DNA from: Phocaeicola salanitronis DSM 18170
GTDB lineage: Bacteria > Bacteroidota > Bacteroidia > Bacteroidales > Bacteroidaceae
DNA: 64,000 nucleotides
Direction: 5' to 3'
Assembly: GCF_000190575.1 (NCBI RefSeq)
Contig: NC_015164.1
Coordinates: forward strand, 868,001 to 932,000
Below are positions 9,637 through 17,916 of this stretch, piece by piece. Each line of letters begins with the position of its first letter. The first letter of the stretch is position 1. The translations under genes were made by a program, and so were the position numbers. The notes under the pieces are model-generated. The model searched no databases and was not told where the DNA came from. It saw only the letters and a program-made list of their open reading frames with translations.

Positions 9637-10070
9637 GTTAATTGTAGTTCATAGCTTATATGATGAATACTCACCACTGAGGCATACAGAACCTTTTAAT
9701 TTACGAAATGACAATTTAAAATCGTACCTCGTAAATTGAGAAGCTGTTTTGAATTTCTCCAAAAAGTTTTTCTTGGCTTGATGTGTTCGTTTTCGTGTGT
9801 GCTTTGGGCGATTTTTTGGTCCTTTTCGCTCCTGTTCTTCGTCAGATAGCCCGCTATCTTCCTCATCACAGAAGCGAAAATGCCTCAAAAACTCATCCCA
9901 AATCATCGCACGATAAATTCAAAACAGCTTCTGAATAATGGCAAATATATGTTCCTCTGTGGTGAGACTTCAATTAATATTGCACACATACTTAACAAAA
10001 AGACCATACTTCACGCATTTTTTACTAACGAATACTGACTAAGAACAGTCTTATTATTCGAAAAAAACAT
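9637..10070. other. Intergenic stretch, aguB to PfkB kinase
   Basis: About 470 bases without a host gene. It holds the second 194-bp MITE copy, a weak 9-bp inverted repeat (9698-9706 with 9729-9737), the fragment CCTCTGTGGTGA related to the dispersed CACAGAG repeats, and the promoter of the next gene. Nothing else was recognised. Confidence 0.6.
9739..9932. mobile_element. MITE-like element, copy 2 (194 bp)
   Basis: Same orientation, length and perfect 18-bp terminal inverted repeats (AGAAGCTGTTTTGAATTT at 9739-9756, complement at 9915-9932) as the copy at 1329. Only a handful of substitutions separate them, mainly around 9783-9825, which suggests recent spread or gene conversion. The flanks (attg on the left, gaat on the right) show no convincing target-site duplication. 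Confidence 0.8.
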
Positions 10071-10078
10071 TACCTTTG
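10071..10078 (+). promoter_or_regulatory. -7 box of the PfkB kinase gene
   Basis: TACCTTTG matches TAnnTTTG, 31 bases before the ATG at 10110. No clear -33 element. Confidence 0.5.
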
Positions 10079-10109
10079 CACCCGTTTTAATGAAAATTAC
10101 CATAATGAC

Positions 10110-11036
10110 ATGAATGATATTTGCTGTATAGGACACATTACACTGGATAAGATAATCACCCCAAAACAAACCGTTTATATGCCTGGAGGCACTTCGTATT
10201 ATTTCTCACACGGAATATACCACCTTAAAGACCATGCGCATTATAAGCTGGTTACGTCTTTGGCATCCAGCGAATATCAATCAGTAAACGAACTCCGCGC
10301 CAAAGGAATTAATGTGGAGGTCATTCCCAGCCGCTACACAGTATATTTTGAAAATAAATACGGGGAAAACCAAAACAACCGTACCCAACGTGTATTGGCT
10401 AAAGCAGACCCTTTTACGGTAGAAAAGCTGAAACATCTGGAAGCGCGTTTCTTCCATTTAGGCAGCTTGCTTTCGGATGATTTCCCGCTCGAAGTCATCA
10501 AATTCATGTCTGCCAAAGGTATACTCTCGGTAGATGCACAAGGATATTTACGGGAAGTGCGTGGCGAGAAGGTCTATCCGGTAGACTGGGAAGAAAAGAG
10601 GGAAGCGCTGAAATACATCGACATACTCAAAGTAAACGAGCACGAAGCGGCTGTCCTCACCGGTTCTTCCGATTACGACGAAGCTGTTCATCTGTTGCAC
10701 GAATGGGGAGTAAAAGAAGTACTGCTGACCTTAGGCAGCGAAGGCTCGCTGATTTATGCCGAAAACAAGCTTTACCGCATCCCTGCCTATCCGCCCCAAG
10801 AAGTGGTAGACGCTACTGGATGCGGGGATACATATATGTTAGGTTACCTGTACATGCGTAACAAAGGGGCATCGTATGCCGAAGCCGGAACGTTTGCCGC
10901 AGCCCTTTCTACCATCAAGCTGGAAAAATCCGGTCCCTTCTGCGGAACGGAACAAATGGCTTCCGACATCATCAAGCGCAGTCCCCTGAAAGCCGAACGC
11001 CTGACTTCTGTAGCAAACATGCTCCAACTGCAATAA
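10110..11036 (+). CDS. PfkB-family carbohydrate kinase
   Basis: A 308-residue cytoplasmic sugar or nucleoside kinase of the ribokinase/PfkB family. The substrate-side start is ICCIGHITLDKII with the di-glycine PGGTSYYFSHG near residues 29-39. The C-terminal signature DATGCGDTYMLGYL carries the anion hole and the putative catalytic base D240. The classical GAGD is GCGD here. An ATP-site segment VLLTLGSEGSLIY precedes it. The substrate cannot be read from the sequence. It stands alone with its own promoter. It is about 670 bases from the myo-inositol-phosphate synthase gene, but on the opposite strand with ndk between, so a link to inositol is only a possibility. Confidence 0.85.
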   Translation: MNDICCIGHITLDKIITPKQTVYMPGGTSYYFSHGIYHLKDHAHYKLVTSLASSEYQSVNELRAKGINVEVIPSRYTVYFENKYGENQNNRTQRVLAKADPFTVEKLKHLEARFFHLGSLLSDDFPLEVIKFMSAKGILSVDAQGYLREVRGEKVYPVDWEEKREALKYIDILKVNEHEAAVLTGSSDYDEAVHLLHEWGVKEVLLTLGSEGSLIYAENKLYRIPAYPPQEVVDATGCGDTYMLGYLYMRNKGASYAEAGTFAAALSTIKLEKSGPFCGTEQMASDIIKRSPLKAERLTSVANMLQLQ

Positions 11037-11077
11037 GAGCCTGTTTCTAAGGAGAAAGAGTTTTTTTCCTGCACGGC

Positions 11078-11108
11078 ATTGTTTTTCTCAAAATAAATGA
11101 TATATTTG
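11078..11108 (+). promoter_or_regulatory. ndk promoter (-33 and -7)
   Basis: TATATTTG at 11101-11108 matches TAnnTTTG, with ATTG at 11078-11081 exactly 19 bases upstream as the -33 element. The ATG is 36 bases after the -7 box. Confidence 0.6.
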
Positions 11109-11143
11109 CGGTAATTTGTAACAAATCTAATAATTACCGCACT

Positions 11144-11614
11144 ATGAGTCTTGAAAAAACATTAGTCATCTTAAAACCCAGTGCCGTACAGCGCGGGCTG
11201 ATTGGAGAAATTACCACTCGTTTCGAACGGAAAGGGCTACGTCTGGCTGGCATGAAAATGATGCAGCTGACCGACGAGCTTCTGAATGAACATTATGCGC
11301 ATTTGGCAGACAAACCTTTCTTTGCACGTGTCAAGAAATCCATGATGGCTTCTCCCGTAATCGCTTGCTGCTACGAGGGAGTAGATGCCGTACAGGTAGT
11401 CCGCTCCATGACAGGAGCCACTAACGGACGGGCAGCCGTTCCCGGCACCATCCGTGGAGATTATTGCGTCAGCAACCAGGAAAACATTGTCCACACTTCC
11501 GACTCTCCGGAAAACGCCATCATAGAAGTCAACCGTTTCTTCAAGCCCGAAGAATTATTCGAATACAAGCTGAACGCGCTTCCTTTCCTGCATTATGCGG
11601 AGGAAATGCAATAA
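11144..11614 (+). CDS. ndk: Nucleoside diphosphate kinase
   Basis: Transfers the gamma-phosphate of ATP to nucleoside diphosphates through a phosphohistidine. The 156-residue protein has the ndk start EKTLVILKPSAVQRGLIGEI, the GATNGRAAVPGTIRGDY loop and the active-site H117 in NIVHTSDSPENA. It is slightly longer than the common 140-150 residue form because of a C-terminal FKPEELFEYKLNALPFL extension, often seen in Bacteroidetes. It has its own promoter and is followed by a hairpin shared with the convergent inositol-phosphate synthase gene. Confidence 0.96.
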   Translation: MSLEKTLVILKPSAVQRGLIGEITTRFERKGLRLAGMKMMQLTDELLNEHYAHLADKPFFARVKKSMMASPVIACCYEGVDAVQVVRSMTGATNGRAAVPGTIRGDYCVSNQENIVHTSDSPENAIIEVNRFFKPEELFEYKLNALPFLHYAEEMQ

Positions 11615-11615
11615 A

Positions 11616-11670
11616 AACATCTGGTCAATCAGAAAATGAATTGCAAATTCATTCATTTCTGATTGACCAG
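11616..11670. terminator. Hairpin between convergent ndk and inositol-phosphate synthase
   Basis: CTGGTCAATCAGAA at 11621-11634 pairs with TTCTGATTGACCAG at 11657-11670, and the stem extends inward with one bulge. On the minus strand the hairpin is followed by ATGTTTTTAT, so it best fits termination of the leftward gene, with possible use in both directions. Confidence 0.6.
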
Positions 11671-11710
11671 AATAGCAATATTTCATCCGCGATTAGCTAT
11701 TTGCGGACAT

Positions 11711-13018
11711 TTAATCTATTTCTTCATCGGCTTCATAGCCCCCCATTTCCCGAATCGCATTCTTCAGCATTACATATTGCTGGAACAAATGGTTTACAGG
11801 CACTTCATCCTGCGTATAGTCATGCATCGGACTCTTGAGGAAGAAGCTCAAGAAACGCTGAATGCCGTAACGTCCGGCACGGGCAGCAAGATCACTCAAC
11901 AAAACCAAGTCTAAACAAAGCGGAGCGGCAAGAATCGAATCGCGGCACAAGAAGTTTATCTTTATCTGCATCGGATAGCCCATCCAACCGAAAATGTCGA
12001 TGTTGTCCCAACCTTCCTTATTGTCATTGCGCGGCGGATAATAGTTGATGCGCACTTTATGATAATAATCTGTATACAAATCAGGCTGGTTTTCCGGAAC
12101 GAGGATAGACTCCAAAGTGGACAATTTACTAACCTCCTTTGTATGGAAGTTGGCAGGTTCGTCCAATACAAGCCCGTCGCGGTTTCCTAAAATATTGGTC
12201 GAGAACCAACCCGACAAGCCTAAGCAACGGGTTCCGATAATCGGCGCAAAACCAGACTTCACCAATGTCTGCCCGGTCTTGAAATCTTTTCCGGCAATCG
12301 GCATCCGCGTCTTTTCTGCCATTTCCCACATCGCCGGAATGTCCACCGTCGTATTCGGCGCACCCATAATGAACGGAGCACCTTCGGCAAGCGCCGCGTA
12401 TGCATAACACATGGAAGGAGCGACATGACGGCGGTCATCCTCCTTCATCGCCTGCTCCAGGGCAGCCAGCGTGCCGTGCACTTCTTCGCATACCGGCACA
12501 TAAATTTCGGTGGAAGCAGCCCATAAAACAACAATACGGCTGCATCCGTTCGCCTCCTTGAAATCACGGATATCTTTCCGCAAGGCTTCCACCATGTCCC
12601 AACGGGTTGCACAGTCTTTCACGTTATCGCCTTCCAACCGTTTGGCATAATCACGGTCGAAAGCCGCTTTCATCGGGACAATCTTTTCCAATTCATCCTT
12701 CACCGGATTGATATCCTTCTCTTTTAAGACCTCACAATTTATAGCAGACTCGTAAGCATTGGCAGGATATACATCCCATGCTCCGAAAACGATATCTTTC
12801 AGCTCAGCCATCGGGACAATTTCATGATAATGAAGATATTTCTTTTCCGCCCCACGTCCTACACGGATTTTGTCGTACTGGGTCATCGAACCTACGGGCT
12901 TCGCCAACCCTTTCCTGACCATTAACACCCCTGTCATAAACGTAGTGGCTACTGCACCCAATCCCACACACAGCACACCCAATTTTCCGGTAGCCGGTTG
13001 TACATTCATTTTTTCCAT
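11711..13018 (-). CDS. ino1: myo-inositol-1-phosphate synthase
   Basis: Converts glucose 6-phosphate to 1L-myo-inositol 1-phosphate using bound NAD+. The 435-residue protein opens with the Rossmann motif GKLGVLCVGLGAVATTFMTG and has the family blocks VLWAASTEIY, PFIMGAPNTTVDIPA, AGKDFKTGQTLVKSGFAP and GWFSTNILGNRDG. The lysine-rich active-site GKDFKTGQT is intact, as is the C-terminal region KINFLCRDSILAAPL. Bacteroides species are known to make inositol lipids from this product. Here the other candidate pathway genes (15241-19654) are on the same strand but are separated from it by a permease and a tandem repeat. Confidence 0.94.
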   Translation of the reverse strand: MEKMNVQPATGKLGVLCVGLGAVATTFMTGVLMVRKGLAKPVGSMTQYDKIRVGRGAEKKYLHYHEIVPMAELKDIVFGAWDVYPANAYESAINCEVLKEKDINPVKDELEKIVPMKAAFDRDYAKRLEGDNVKDCATRWDMVEALRKDIRDFKEANGCSRIVVLWAASTEIYVPVCEEVHGTLAALEQAMKEDDRRHVAPSMCYAYAALAEGAPFIMGAPNTTVDIPAMWEMAEKTRMPIAGKDFKTGQTLVKSGFAPIIGTRCLGLSGWFSTNILGNRDGLVLDEPANFHTKEVSKLSTLESILVPENQPDLYTDYYHKVRINYYPPRNDNKEGWDNIDIFGWMGYPMQIKINFLCRDSILAAPLCLDLVLLSDLAARAGRYGIQRFLSFFLKSPMHDYTQDEVPVNHLFQQYVMLKNAIREMGGYEADEEID

Positions 13019-13249
13019 TTCGAATTCTTTTTTTTGTTCGTTTTTTCTTATAAATAAATCACAATAACTTCCTATATAAATGTAAAGTTAGCCTTTTTCG
13101 ATTTATTACAAACACAATTGCATCATCTTATTTCATTTTTGAACAAAAAAAGGACATTATTTCTGTAAAAACTACCACACAAGCATGTGATATAGGATAA
13201 ATTTCCATTGATTTTTCTTTTCATTATTCCACTTTTCCAAGAAAAAACC

Positions 13250-13257
13250 TACCTTTG
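13250..13257 (+). promoter_or_regulatory. -7 box that sets the start of the small membrane protein
   Basis: TACCTTTG matches TAnnTTTG. It lies inside the longest possible frame (first ATG 13208), so translation should start at the ATG at 13280, 22 bases downstream. Confidence 0.5.
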
Positions 13258-13279
13258 CAATGAAATAAAAAAAGAATCT

Positions 13280-13570
13280 ATGCAAACAGTTGTCAAACTT
13301 TTTATTTTTGCAGCAATCTATATAATAGCTATCGTAAATGTAGCGAAAACCAATACAGTCTGGACTGGCGATTTAAGTTACCGCATCATTCATTTGATGC
13401 TGTTTATCACCAGCATCATTGCACTCATAAGCAGACCAAAAGCGAAAGAAGGGCAAAAAGAGCCGTGGCACATCATTTCCCGATGGGTTTTCATCTTCGC
13501 GTGTCTGGTTTATGCCCTAATTTACCTTTCGGCTGTCTTCGTGCACGATTTGCCTTTACTTATCGGATAA
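13280..13570 (+). CDS. Small three-helix membrane protein, unknown function
   Basis: A 96-residue protein with about three hydrophobic helices (residues roughly 4-22, 35-52, 68-88) and a basic loop SRPKAKEGQKEPW between the second and third. I do not recognise a family. The start was chosen at 13280 because a promoter box lies just upstream; a longer frame from 13208 would begin upstream of that box. It is divergent from the inositol-phosphate synthase gene and convergent with the permease gene, so it is a monocistronic unit. Coding is supported by the promoter, clean hydrophobic pattern and fit between neighbours. Confidence 0.65.
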   Translation: MQTVVKLFIFAAIYIIAIVNVAKTNTVWTGDLSYRIIHLMLFITSIIALISRPKAKEGQKEPWHIISRWVFIFACLVYALIYLSAVFVHDLPLLIG

Positions 13571-13612
13571 TAAGCTTGGCCAATAGCATCTAAAAACGGA
13601 CAGTTGGACCGA

Positions 13613-14821
13613 TTATCTTTTTGCTACGGAAAGCATTTTCCGGGCATATAGCCACACTACCGCATACGCTACCCAAGGTACGGCAAACGCCCATACCATA
13701 GAAGCTGTATGGTCGGCTACAAAACCCATCAATAAAGGGCCGACAACTCCGCCTACCGGCGACATCATGAGGAAAGAAGACGCACGCTTGGTATGGCTTC
13801 CCAGTCCCTTTAACGCCAAAGCAAAAATAGTGGGAAACATGATTGCTTCGAACGCATAACCCAAAAGCAAGGCTATCAAGGAAACAATGCCCATATCAAG
13901 CAAGACCACGGTAGTAGTAAGCACCGTCCCCGTAGCACACCAGAACAACATCTTTTCGGCACGTATCCGGCGCATGATCCAACTTCCGAGAAAACGCCCC
14001 AACATGAACAAGCCTAATCCGCCAAAAGACAAAATCAACGAAGCATAACGGGCGTTCATCCAATTCTGCTCCACCACATAATTAATAAAAAAGCTATTAA
14101 TCGAAATCTCGGCGACCTCGTAAGCGAATAAAGCAATCAAGCCAAAAACAAACAGACGGTGCGACCACAGGCTTACCCGTTTCCCCTGATCATCTATTTC
14201 TGTCTGGTGTACGATTTCAGGCAGTCTTACACGCAAAAAGACACATGCAACCAACAGCACCAATATCCCCATACAAACATAGGGGAAAGCAACGCTATTG
14301 GGATGTTCCTTATTGTCGGAAAACAAGAACAGCCCAACCAACAAAGGCGCGCAGATGCAACCCAATCCGTTAAAAGACTGGGCGAAGTTCAAGCGGCTTG
14401 CAGCCGTTTCTTTTGCCCCCAACTCTGTAACATACGGATTGGCAGCCGTTTCAAGAAAAGTCAACCCGCATCCGATGACAAAAAGAGCAAACAAAAACGC
14501 ATTAAATGAAACAAAATACTGGCCGGGAATGAAGAGCAAAGCGCCGATTCCATAGAGCAACAATCCGAAAACCACCCCGCTCCGATATCCGAAACGGTTG
14601 ATAAACAATCCTGCCGGAATCGCCATCACAAAATATCCCATATACATCGTAACCTGTATGAAAGCCGAATGGGTCTTCGAAATATCAAGCATTTCTTGGA
14701 AGTGCTTGTTCAACACATCCAAAATAGCATGGGCAAATCCCCACAGAAAGAATAATGAGGTCAATAAAACAAAAGGCAACCGATATTGCCTGTCGACCAA
14801 TGCAGTACGTTGTTTCTTCAT
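13613..14821 (-). CDS. MFS sugar permease, FucP/GluP-like
   Basis: A 12-helix major facilitator of the fucose:proton symporter type. The N-terminus has LTSLFFLWGFAHAILDVLNKHFQ, the pattern shared by FucP and the glucose/galactose GluP permeases. FLETAANPYVTELG (about residues 121-134) and the cytosolic RLNFAQSFNGLGC are also family-typical. The start was placed at the ATG at 14821 (MKKQRTALVDRQYR). An ATG at 14845 would add eight residues and nearly touch the tandem repeat. The substrate is uncertain. Its position between the inositol-phosphate synthase and the other inositol-lipid candidates leaves open transport of inositol or a sugar. Confidence 0.85.
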   Translation of the reverse strand: MKKQRTALVDRQYRLPFVLLTSLFFLWGFAHAILDVLNKHFQEMLDISKTHSAFIQVTMYMGYFVMAIPAGLFINRFGYRSGVVFGLLLYGIGALLFIPGQYFVSFNAFLFALFVIGCGLTFLETAANPYVTELGAKETAASRLNFAQSFNGLGCICAPLLVGLFLFSDNKEHPNSVAFPYVCMGILVLLVACVFLRVRLPEIVHQTEIDDQGKRVSLWSHRLFVFGLIALFAYEVAEISINSFFINYVVEQNWMNARYASLILSFGGLGLFMLGRFLGSWIMRRIRAEKMLFWCATGTVLTTTVVLLDMGIVSLIALLLGYAFEAIMFPTIFALALKGLGSHTKRASSFLMMSPVGGVVGPLLMGFVADHTASMVWAFAVPWVAYAVVWLYARKMLSVAKR

Positions 14822-14854
14822 TTCTATACGTTTATCAATTAACAATTACTTATA

Positions 14855-15168
14855 GGAAGCTTTCGCAGGGTTGCGATTCCTCGCAGCACGCTGCAGGAAG
14901 CTTTCGCAGGGTTGCGATTCCTCGCTGCACGCTGCAGGAAGCTTTCGCAGGGTTGCAATTCCTCGCTGCACGCTGCAGGAAGCTTTCGCAGGGCTGCAAT
15001 TCCTCGCTGCACGCTGCAGGAAGCTTTCGTAGGGCTGCAATTCCTCGCTGCACGCTGCAGGAAGCTTTCGTAGGGTTGCAATTCCTTGCTGCACGCTGCA
15101 GGAAGCTTTCGCAGGGTTGCAATTCCTCGCTGCACGCTGCAGGAAGCTTTCGCAGGGCTGCAATTCCT
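14855..15168. repeat. Tandem repeat, 41-bp unit, about 7.7 copies
   Basis: Units start at 14855, 14896, 14937, 14978, 15019, 15060, 15101 and 15142; the last is cut after 27 bases. Each begins GGAAGCTTTCGCAGGG (or TCGTAGGG) and ends GCACGCTGCA. Units differ at a few positions only. Because 41 is not a multiple of three, three units make a 41-codon period, and all three minus-strand frames stay open across the array. Those peptides (for example GIATLRKLPAACSEELQP) have no promoter or domain, so I read the array as non-coding and likely variable in copy number. It fills the gap between the permease and HAD genes. Confidence 0.9.
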
Positions 15169-15240
15169 CTGTCTCCCGTCTGTGTCCTGTGCCCATTCGT
15201 CAACCGACATTACCAACGGCTCATTATTCATTGCCAATTA

Positions 15241-15972
15241 TTAATCAATTATCAAATAAGGCAACAAATCCGGAAGGTCGGTTATCACCACATCGGGCAA
15301 CGAATCGTCTGTTTCCTCGTTTCCCCACCCTTCGCCTTTCAGCCAAGCGACTTTACATCCTACTTTTTTGGCAGGCACCACATCTTTCGAAAACGAATCG
15401 CCTACTACCAAAACTTGACCAGCCGGAAGTCCCATAGCTTCTACTCCCAAACGGTAAATCGCAGGGTCGGGCTTACGTACTCCTACCACAGACGACTCAA
15501 CGATGCGGGAAAAGAAGCCATCCAAGCCAAAATCTTTCAATACAGCCTGAATGTTTCCATAAAAATTAGAGACCAAGACCAACTTATAATGTTCGGAAAG
15601 CGTCTTCACCACGGGACGTGTGCGCTTCAAGACCTCAAGCACGTATGCATAACATGCATCCGCAATGCGGCTGGCATAATTTTCCGCCACGGCTTTTTCA
15701 TGCGGCAATATTCCATTCTCCACCAGCCAATCCATCTGGACGCGCGTCTTGATGCGAAGCACATCGTAAAAATTGTCTTCGGGCTTCACCAACGGCTGGC
15801 GCGCCAACGTGCGTTCGCCATGCACGTATGCCTCACGAAAAACCGGCTTGTCTACCGGCACCTGAAGTTCCCGGTACTTCTCCCACAACACTTCCGCCCA
15901 ATGGCGGCTGTTGGTGTCGATTGTCCCTCCGTAATCGAATATCACTCCCTGAATATCTGTTAACTTCTTCAT
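15241..15972 (-). CDS. HAD-family hydrolase, candidate phosphatidylinositol-phosphate phosphatase
   Basis: A 243-residue haloacid dehalogenase-like hydrolase. Motif I is VIFDYGGTID with nucleophile D13; the usual second aspartate (DxD) is glycine here. Motif II is VLVSNF (about residue 130), motif III a lysine in GVRKPDPAIY, and motif IV GDSFSKDVVPAKK. It is the last gene of a tight minus-strand series: it begins one base after the UPF0104 gene ends, downstream of a CDP-alcohol phosphotransferase. In published Bacteroides inositol-lipid synthesis a phosphatase removes phosphate from a phosphatidylinositol-phosphate intermediate. This gene is placed to do that, but the role is inference. Confidence 0.75.
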   Translation of the reverse strand: MKKLTDIQGVIFDYGGTIDTNSRHWAEVLWEKYRELQVPVDKPVFREAYVHGERTLARQPLVKPEDNFYDVLRIKTRVQMDWLVENGILPHEKAVAENYASRIADACYAYVLEVLKRTRPVVKTLSEHYKLVLVSNFYGNIQAVLKDFGLDGFFSRIVESSVVGVRKPDPAIYRLGVEAMGLPAGQVLVVGDSFSKDVVPAKKVGCKVAWLKGEGWGNEETDDSLPDVVITDLPDLLPYLIID

Positions 15973-15973
15973 T

Positions 15974-16966
15974 TTATCCTTTTTTACGGTTGCCTACTTT
16001 CATCAGCAACACACCGATTATAATCCAAAACAACTCACGCACACGGGTTATCAGACTGGTATATACCCCAAAGGCACTGGGAATGGCAAGCCCTCCCGTA
16101 GCCAATGCGAATCCGCCTTCGCGTGCACCCAACTGCATGGGCGAAAAGAAAAACAAGTTGGCGAAAAGGGAAGTAAAAGCCATAATCAGGATACAGACAA
16201 GAAAACTCACGTCTGTGGTCAGGATGTTCAATATGAAATACACTTCCAGACAGCCCACGATACGTGCCAAAAACTCCAGCCCCAACGAGACATAAAACGT
16301 GCTCTTGCGCTGCTTGTGAAGCTCGGCTATCTGCGCGTCAATCCGTTGCAGCGTTTCTTTTTTCTCCACACTGAACCGGTTTGCCCATTTCTTGAGAAAA
16401 GGCACATGCGTAAGCATCTTCAGTGTACGCACCGCCATCCCGTTACGGTATCCTTTCATAAAAAAATAGATGGCAAGCGAACAGAATGCAACGACAACGG
16501 CAAGCATCACGCCTATTCCCCAATTCATCGGCTCAATGAGCACATAAAGCACAGCCGAAGTTAGCCAAAACCAAAAATGGGAAAAAATGTGCATCATCGC
16601 ATAAAGGATGACAGACGAAGTCGCTTTGCTTGTCCCGACATACGAACTAAGTTCCATAATGCGGTAAGGCTCTCCACCCATCAGCCCTACCGGCGTAGCA
16701 TAGTTCAAGGCATATCCTGATATCGTCAGCTTATACACTTGCCAGAAAGGCACTTTGGCACTCTTCCCGTCACGGATAATCACATACCACGACCATGCGT
16801 TCAAGTAATAGATGAACACCCACAGCAAAATAACCGCAGGAAGCCATATCCCTGCCCGATGAAGGTTAGCCCATAGTTCTTCATAGTCCATATCGAACGT
16901 AAAAAGCATCACCACAATGGCAAAGATGCCGAAGAACCAAAATATATTACGGAATTTTTCTTTCAT
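15974..16966 (-). CDS. UPF0104 / lysylphosphatidylglycerol synthase-type membrane domain protein
   Basis: A 330-residue polytopic membrane protein of the LPG_synthase_TM (UPF0104) family, recognised from the helix pattern and the motif ATPVGLMGGEPYRIMELS (about residues 95-112) with SPMQLGAREGGFALATGG near 275-292. It lacks the aminoacyl-transfer domain of MprF, so it corresponds to the membrane part only. Such stand-alone proteins are proposed lipid or polyprenyl-lipid translocases. Its ATG overlaps the stop of the upstream CDP-alcohol phosphotransferase by one base (TAATG), a sign of translational coupling and of a shared lipid substrate. Confidence 0.82.
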   Translation of the reverse strand: MKEKFRNIFWFFGIFAIVVMLFTFDMDYEELWANLHRAGIWLPAVILLWVFIYYLNAWSWYVIIRDGKSAKVPFWQVYKLTISGYALNYATPVGLMGGEPYRIMELSSYVGTSKATSSVILYAMMHIFSHFWFWLTSAVLYVLIEPMNWGIGVMLAVVVAFCSLAIYFFMKGYRNGMAVRTLKMLTHVPFLKKWANRFSVEKKETLQRIDAQIAELHKQRKSTFYVSLGLEFLARIVGCLEVYFILNILTTDVSFLVCILIMAFTSLFANLFFFSPMQLGAREGGFALATGGLAIPSAFGVYTSLITRVRELFWIIIGVLLMKVGNRKKG

Positions 16967-17913
16967 TATTCTACATATTTATGATAAAGGAAAGCGCATA
17001 CCGCTTCGTGGCGATGACGCATATACAAGAACAAAGCAGTCATTACAACAATTTCAAAAACGAAATACAGCCACGGCTCGCCAATGAGTAATGAAACATA
17101 AAGCGCAATGGCACGCGTGTTGAACGTCAGGATATTGGCATACTTCATTAAAGGCAGGCTCAAACGGCGGAATTCATCGCGCAATTCCTGCGGGACAGCA
17201 TTGCCGTATTTCTGCTGCACAAATGTGTAAAAGCGTTGGAAATTGGGTGTCATGCGTTCTTGCTTGCGGGTATAGTTCCCATAAAAATAAAGAAAAGCTT
17301 TCCACCAAAAATTCCTTTTCCACGGAAGGCTGTGGAATATCTCGCGCTGCTGCTTGAAGTTATCAAGCTCACTTCCGGACTCTCCTTTCAAAAAGAAAAG
17401 GTGGATATTACGGTAATAGTCTGCCAACGCACATTGGCGGCTATGGCATAGCGTGCCTGAAAGCAACGCCAGCACCCAAATGCCTATCCCCCATACTGCT
17501 CCATGCTCTGCCCCTATCCCAAAGGGCAAAGGCTGAAAAGTAAGCCGCAGGCAAATGGCAGCATAGATGGATATAAACCAAAGGTCGCCTGCAAAGCCAT
17601 CGAGCATACGTCCCCAACGAGTCTTTTTCCCCGTCATCCGCGCCAATTGCCCGTCACAACTGTCATAATGGTTTGCCCACATCAGCAGCACGATACCCGT
17701 AATGGTATGCTTCATGTCAGGGAAATAAAACATGACGCCAGCCGCCACACCTAAAAGAATAGAGAGGATGGTCACCACATTGGGATGCACACCAAAACGG
17801 TTAAAGAACAACGCCCAAACATAACCTATCGGGCGATTGAAGTGTATATCCAAAAACTCTTCTGTGTCCATCGACTTAAACGATGCTTCAAGCCCTTTCT
17901 TTTCTATACTCAT
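16966..17913 (-). CDS. CDP-alcohol phosphatidyltransferase, candidate phosphatidylinositol-phosphate synthase
   Basis: A 315-residue membrane enzyme that would join a CDP-activated lipid or alcohol to an acceptor alcohol. The family signature D-x2-DG-x2-AR-x8-G-x3-D is present as D84, D87-G88, A91-R92, G101 and D105. The final aspartate is D110, four residues after D105 instead of the usual three; codons there read D-G-F-A-G-D. Hydrophobic helices lie around 45-80, 110-150 and 270-300. With the inositol-phosphate synthase nearby, transfer of inositol phosphate to CDP-diacylglycerol is the favoured role. The gene is three bases from the ATP-grasp gene upstream and coupled to UPF0104 downstream. 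Confidence 0.82.
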   Translation of the reverse strand: MSIEKKGLEASFKSMDTEEFLDIHFNRPIGYVWALFFNRFGVHPNVVTILSILLGVAAGVMFYFPDMKHTITGIVLLMWANHYDSCDGQLARMTGKKTRWGRMLDGFAGDLWFISIYAAICLRLTFQPLPFGIGAEHGAVWGIGIWVLALLSGTLCHSRQCALADYYRNIHLFFLKGESGSELDNFKQQREIFHSLPWKRNFWWKAFLYFYGNYTRKQERMTPNFQRFYTFVQQKYGNAVPQELRDEFRRLSLPLMKYANILTFNTRAIALYVSLLIGEPWLYFVFEIVVMTALFLYMRHRHEAVCAFLYHKYVE

Positions 17914-17916
17914 CTT

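Noticed and set aside
14755..15963. 402-codon open frame on the plus strand
   Set aside because: It crosses the 41-bp tandem array and then runs antisense to the HAD gene; the protein is repetitive without a domain.
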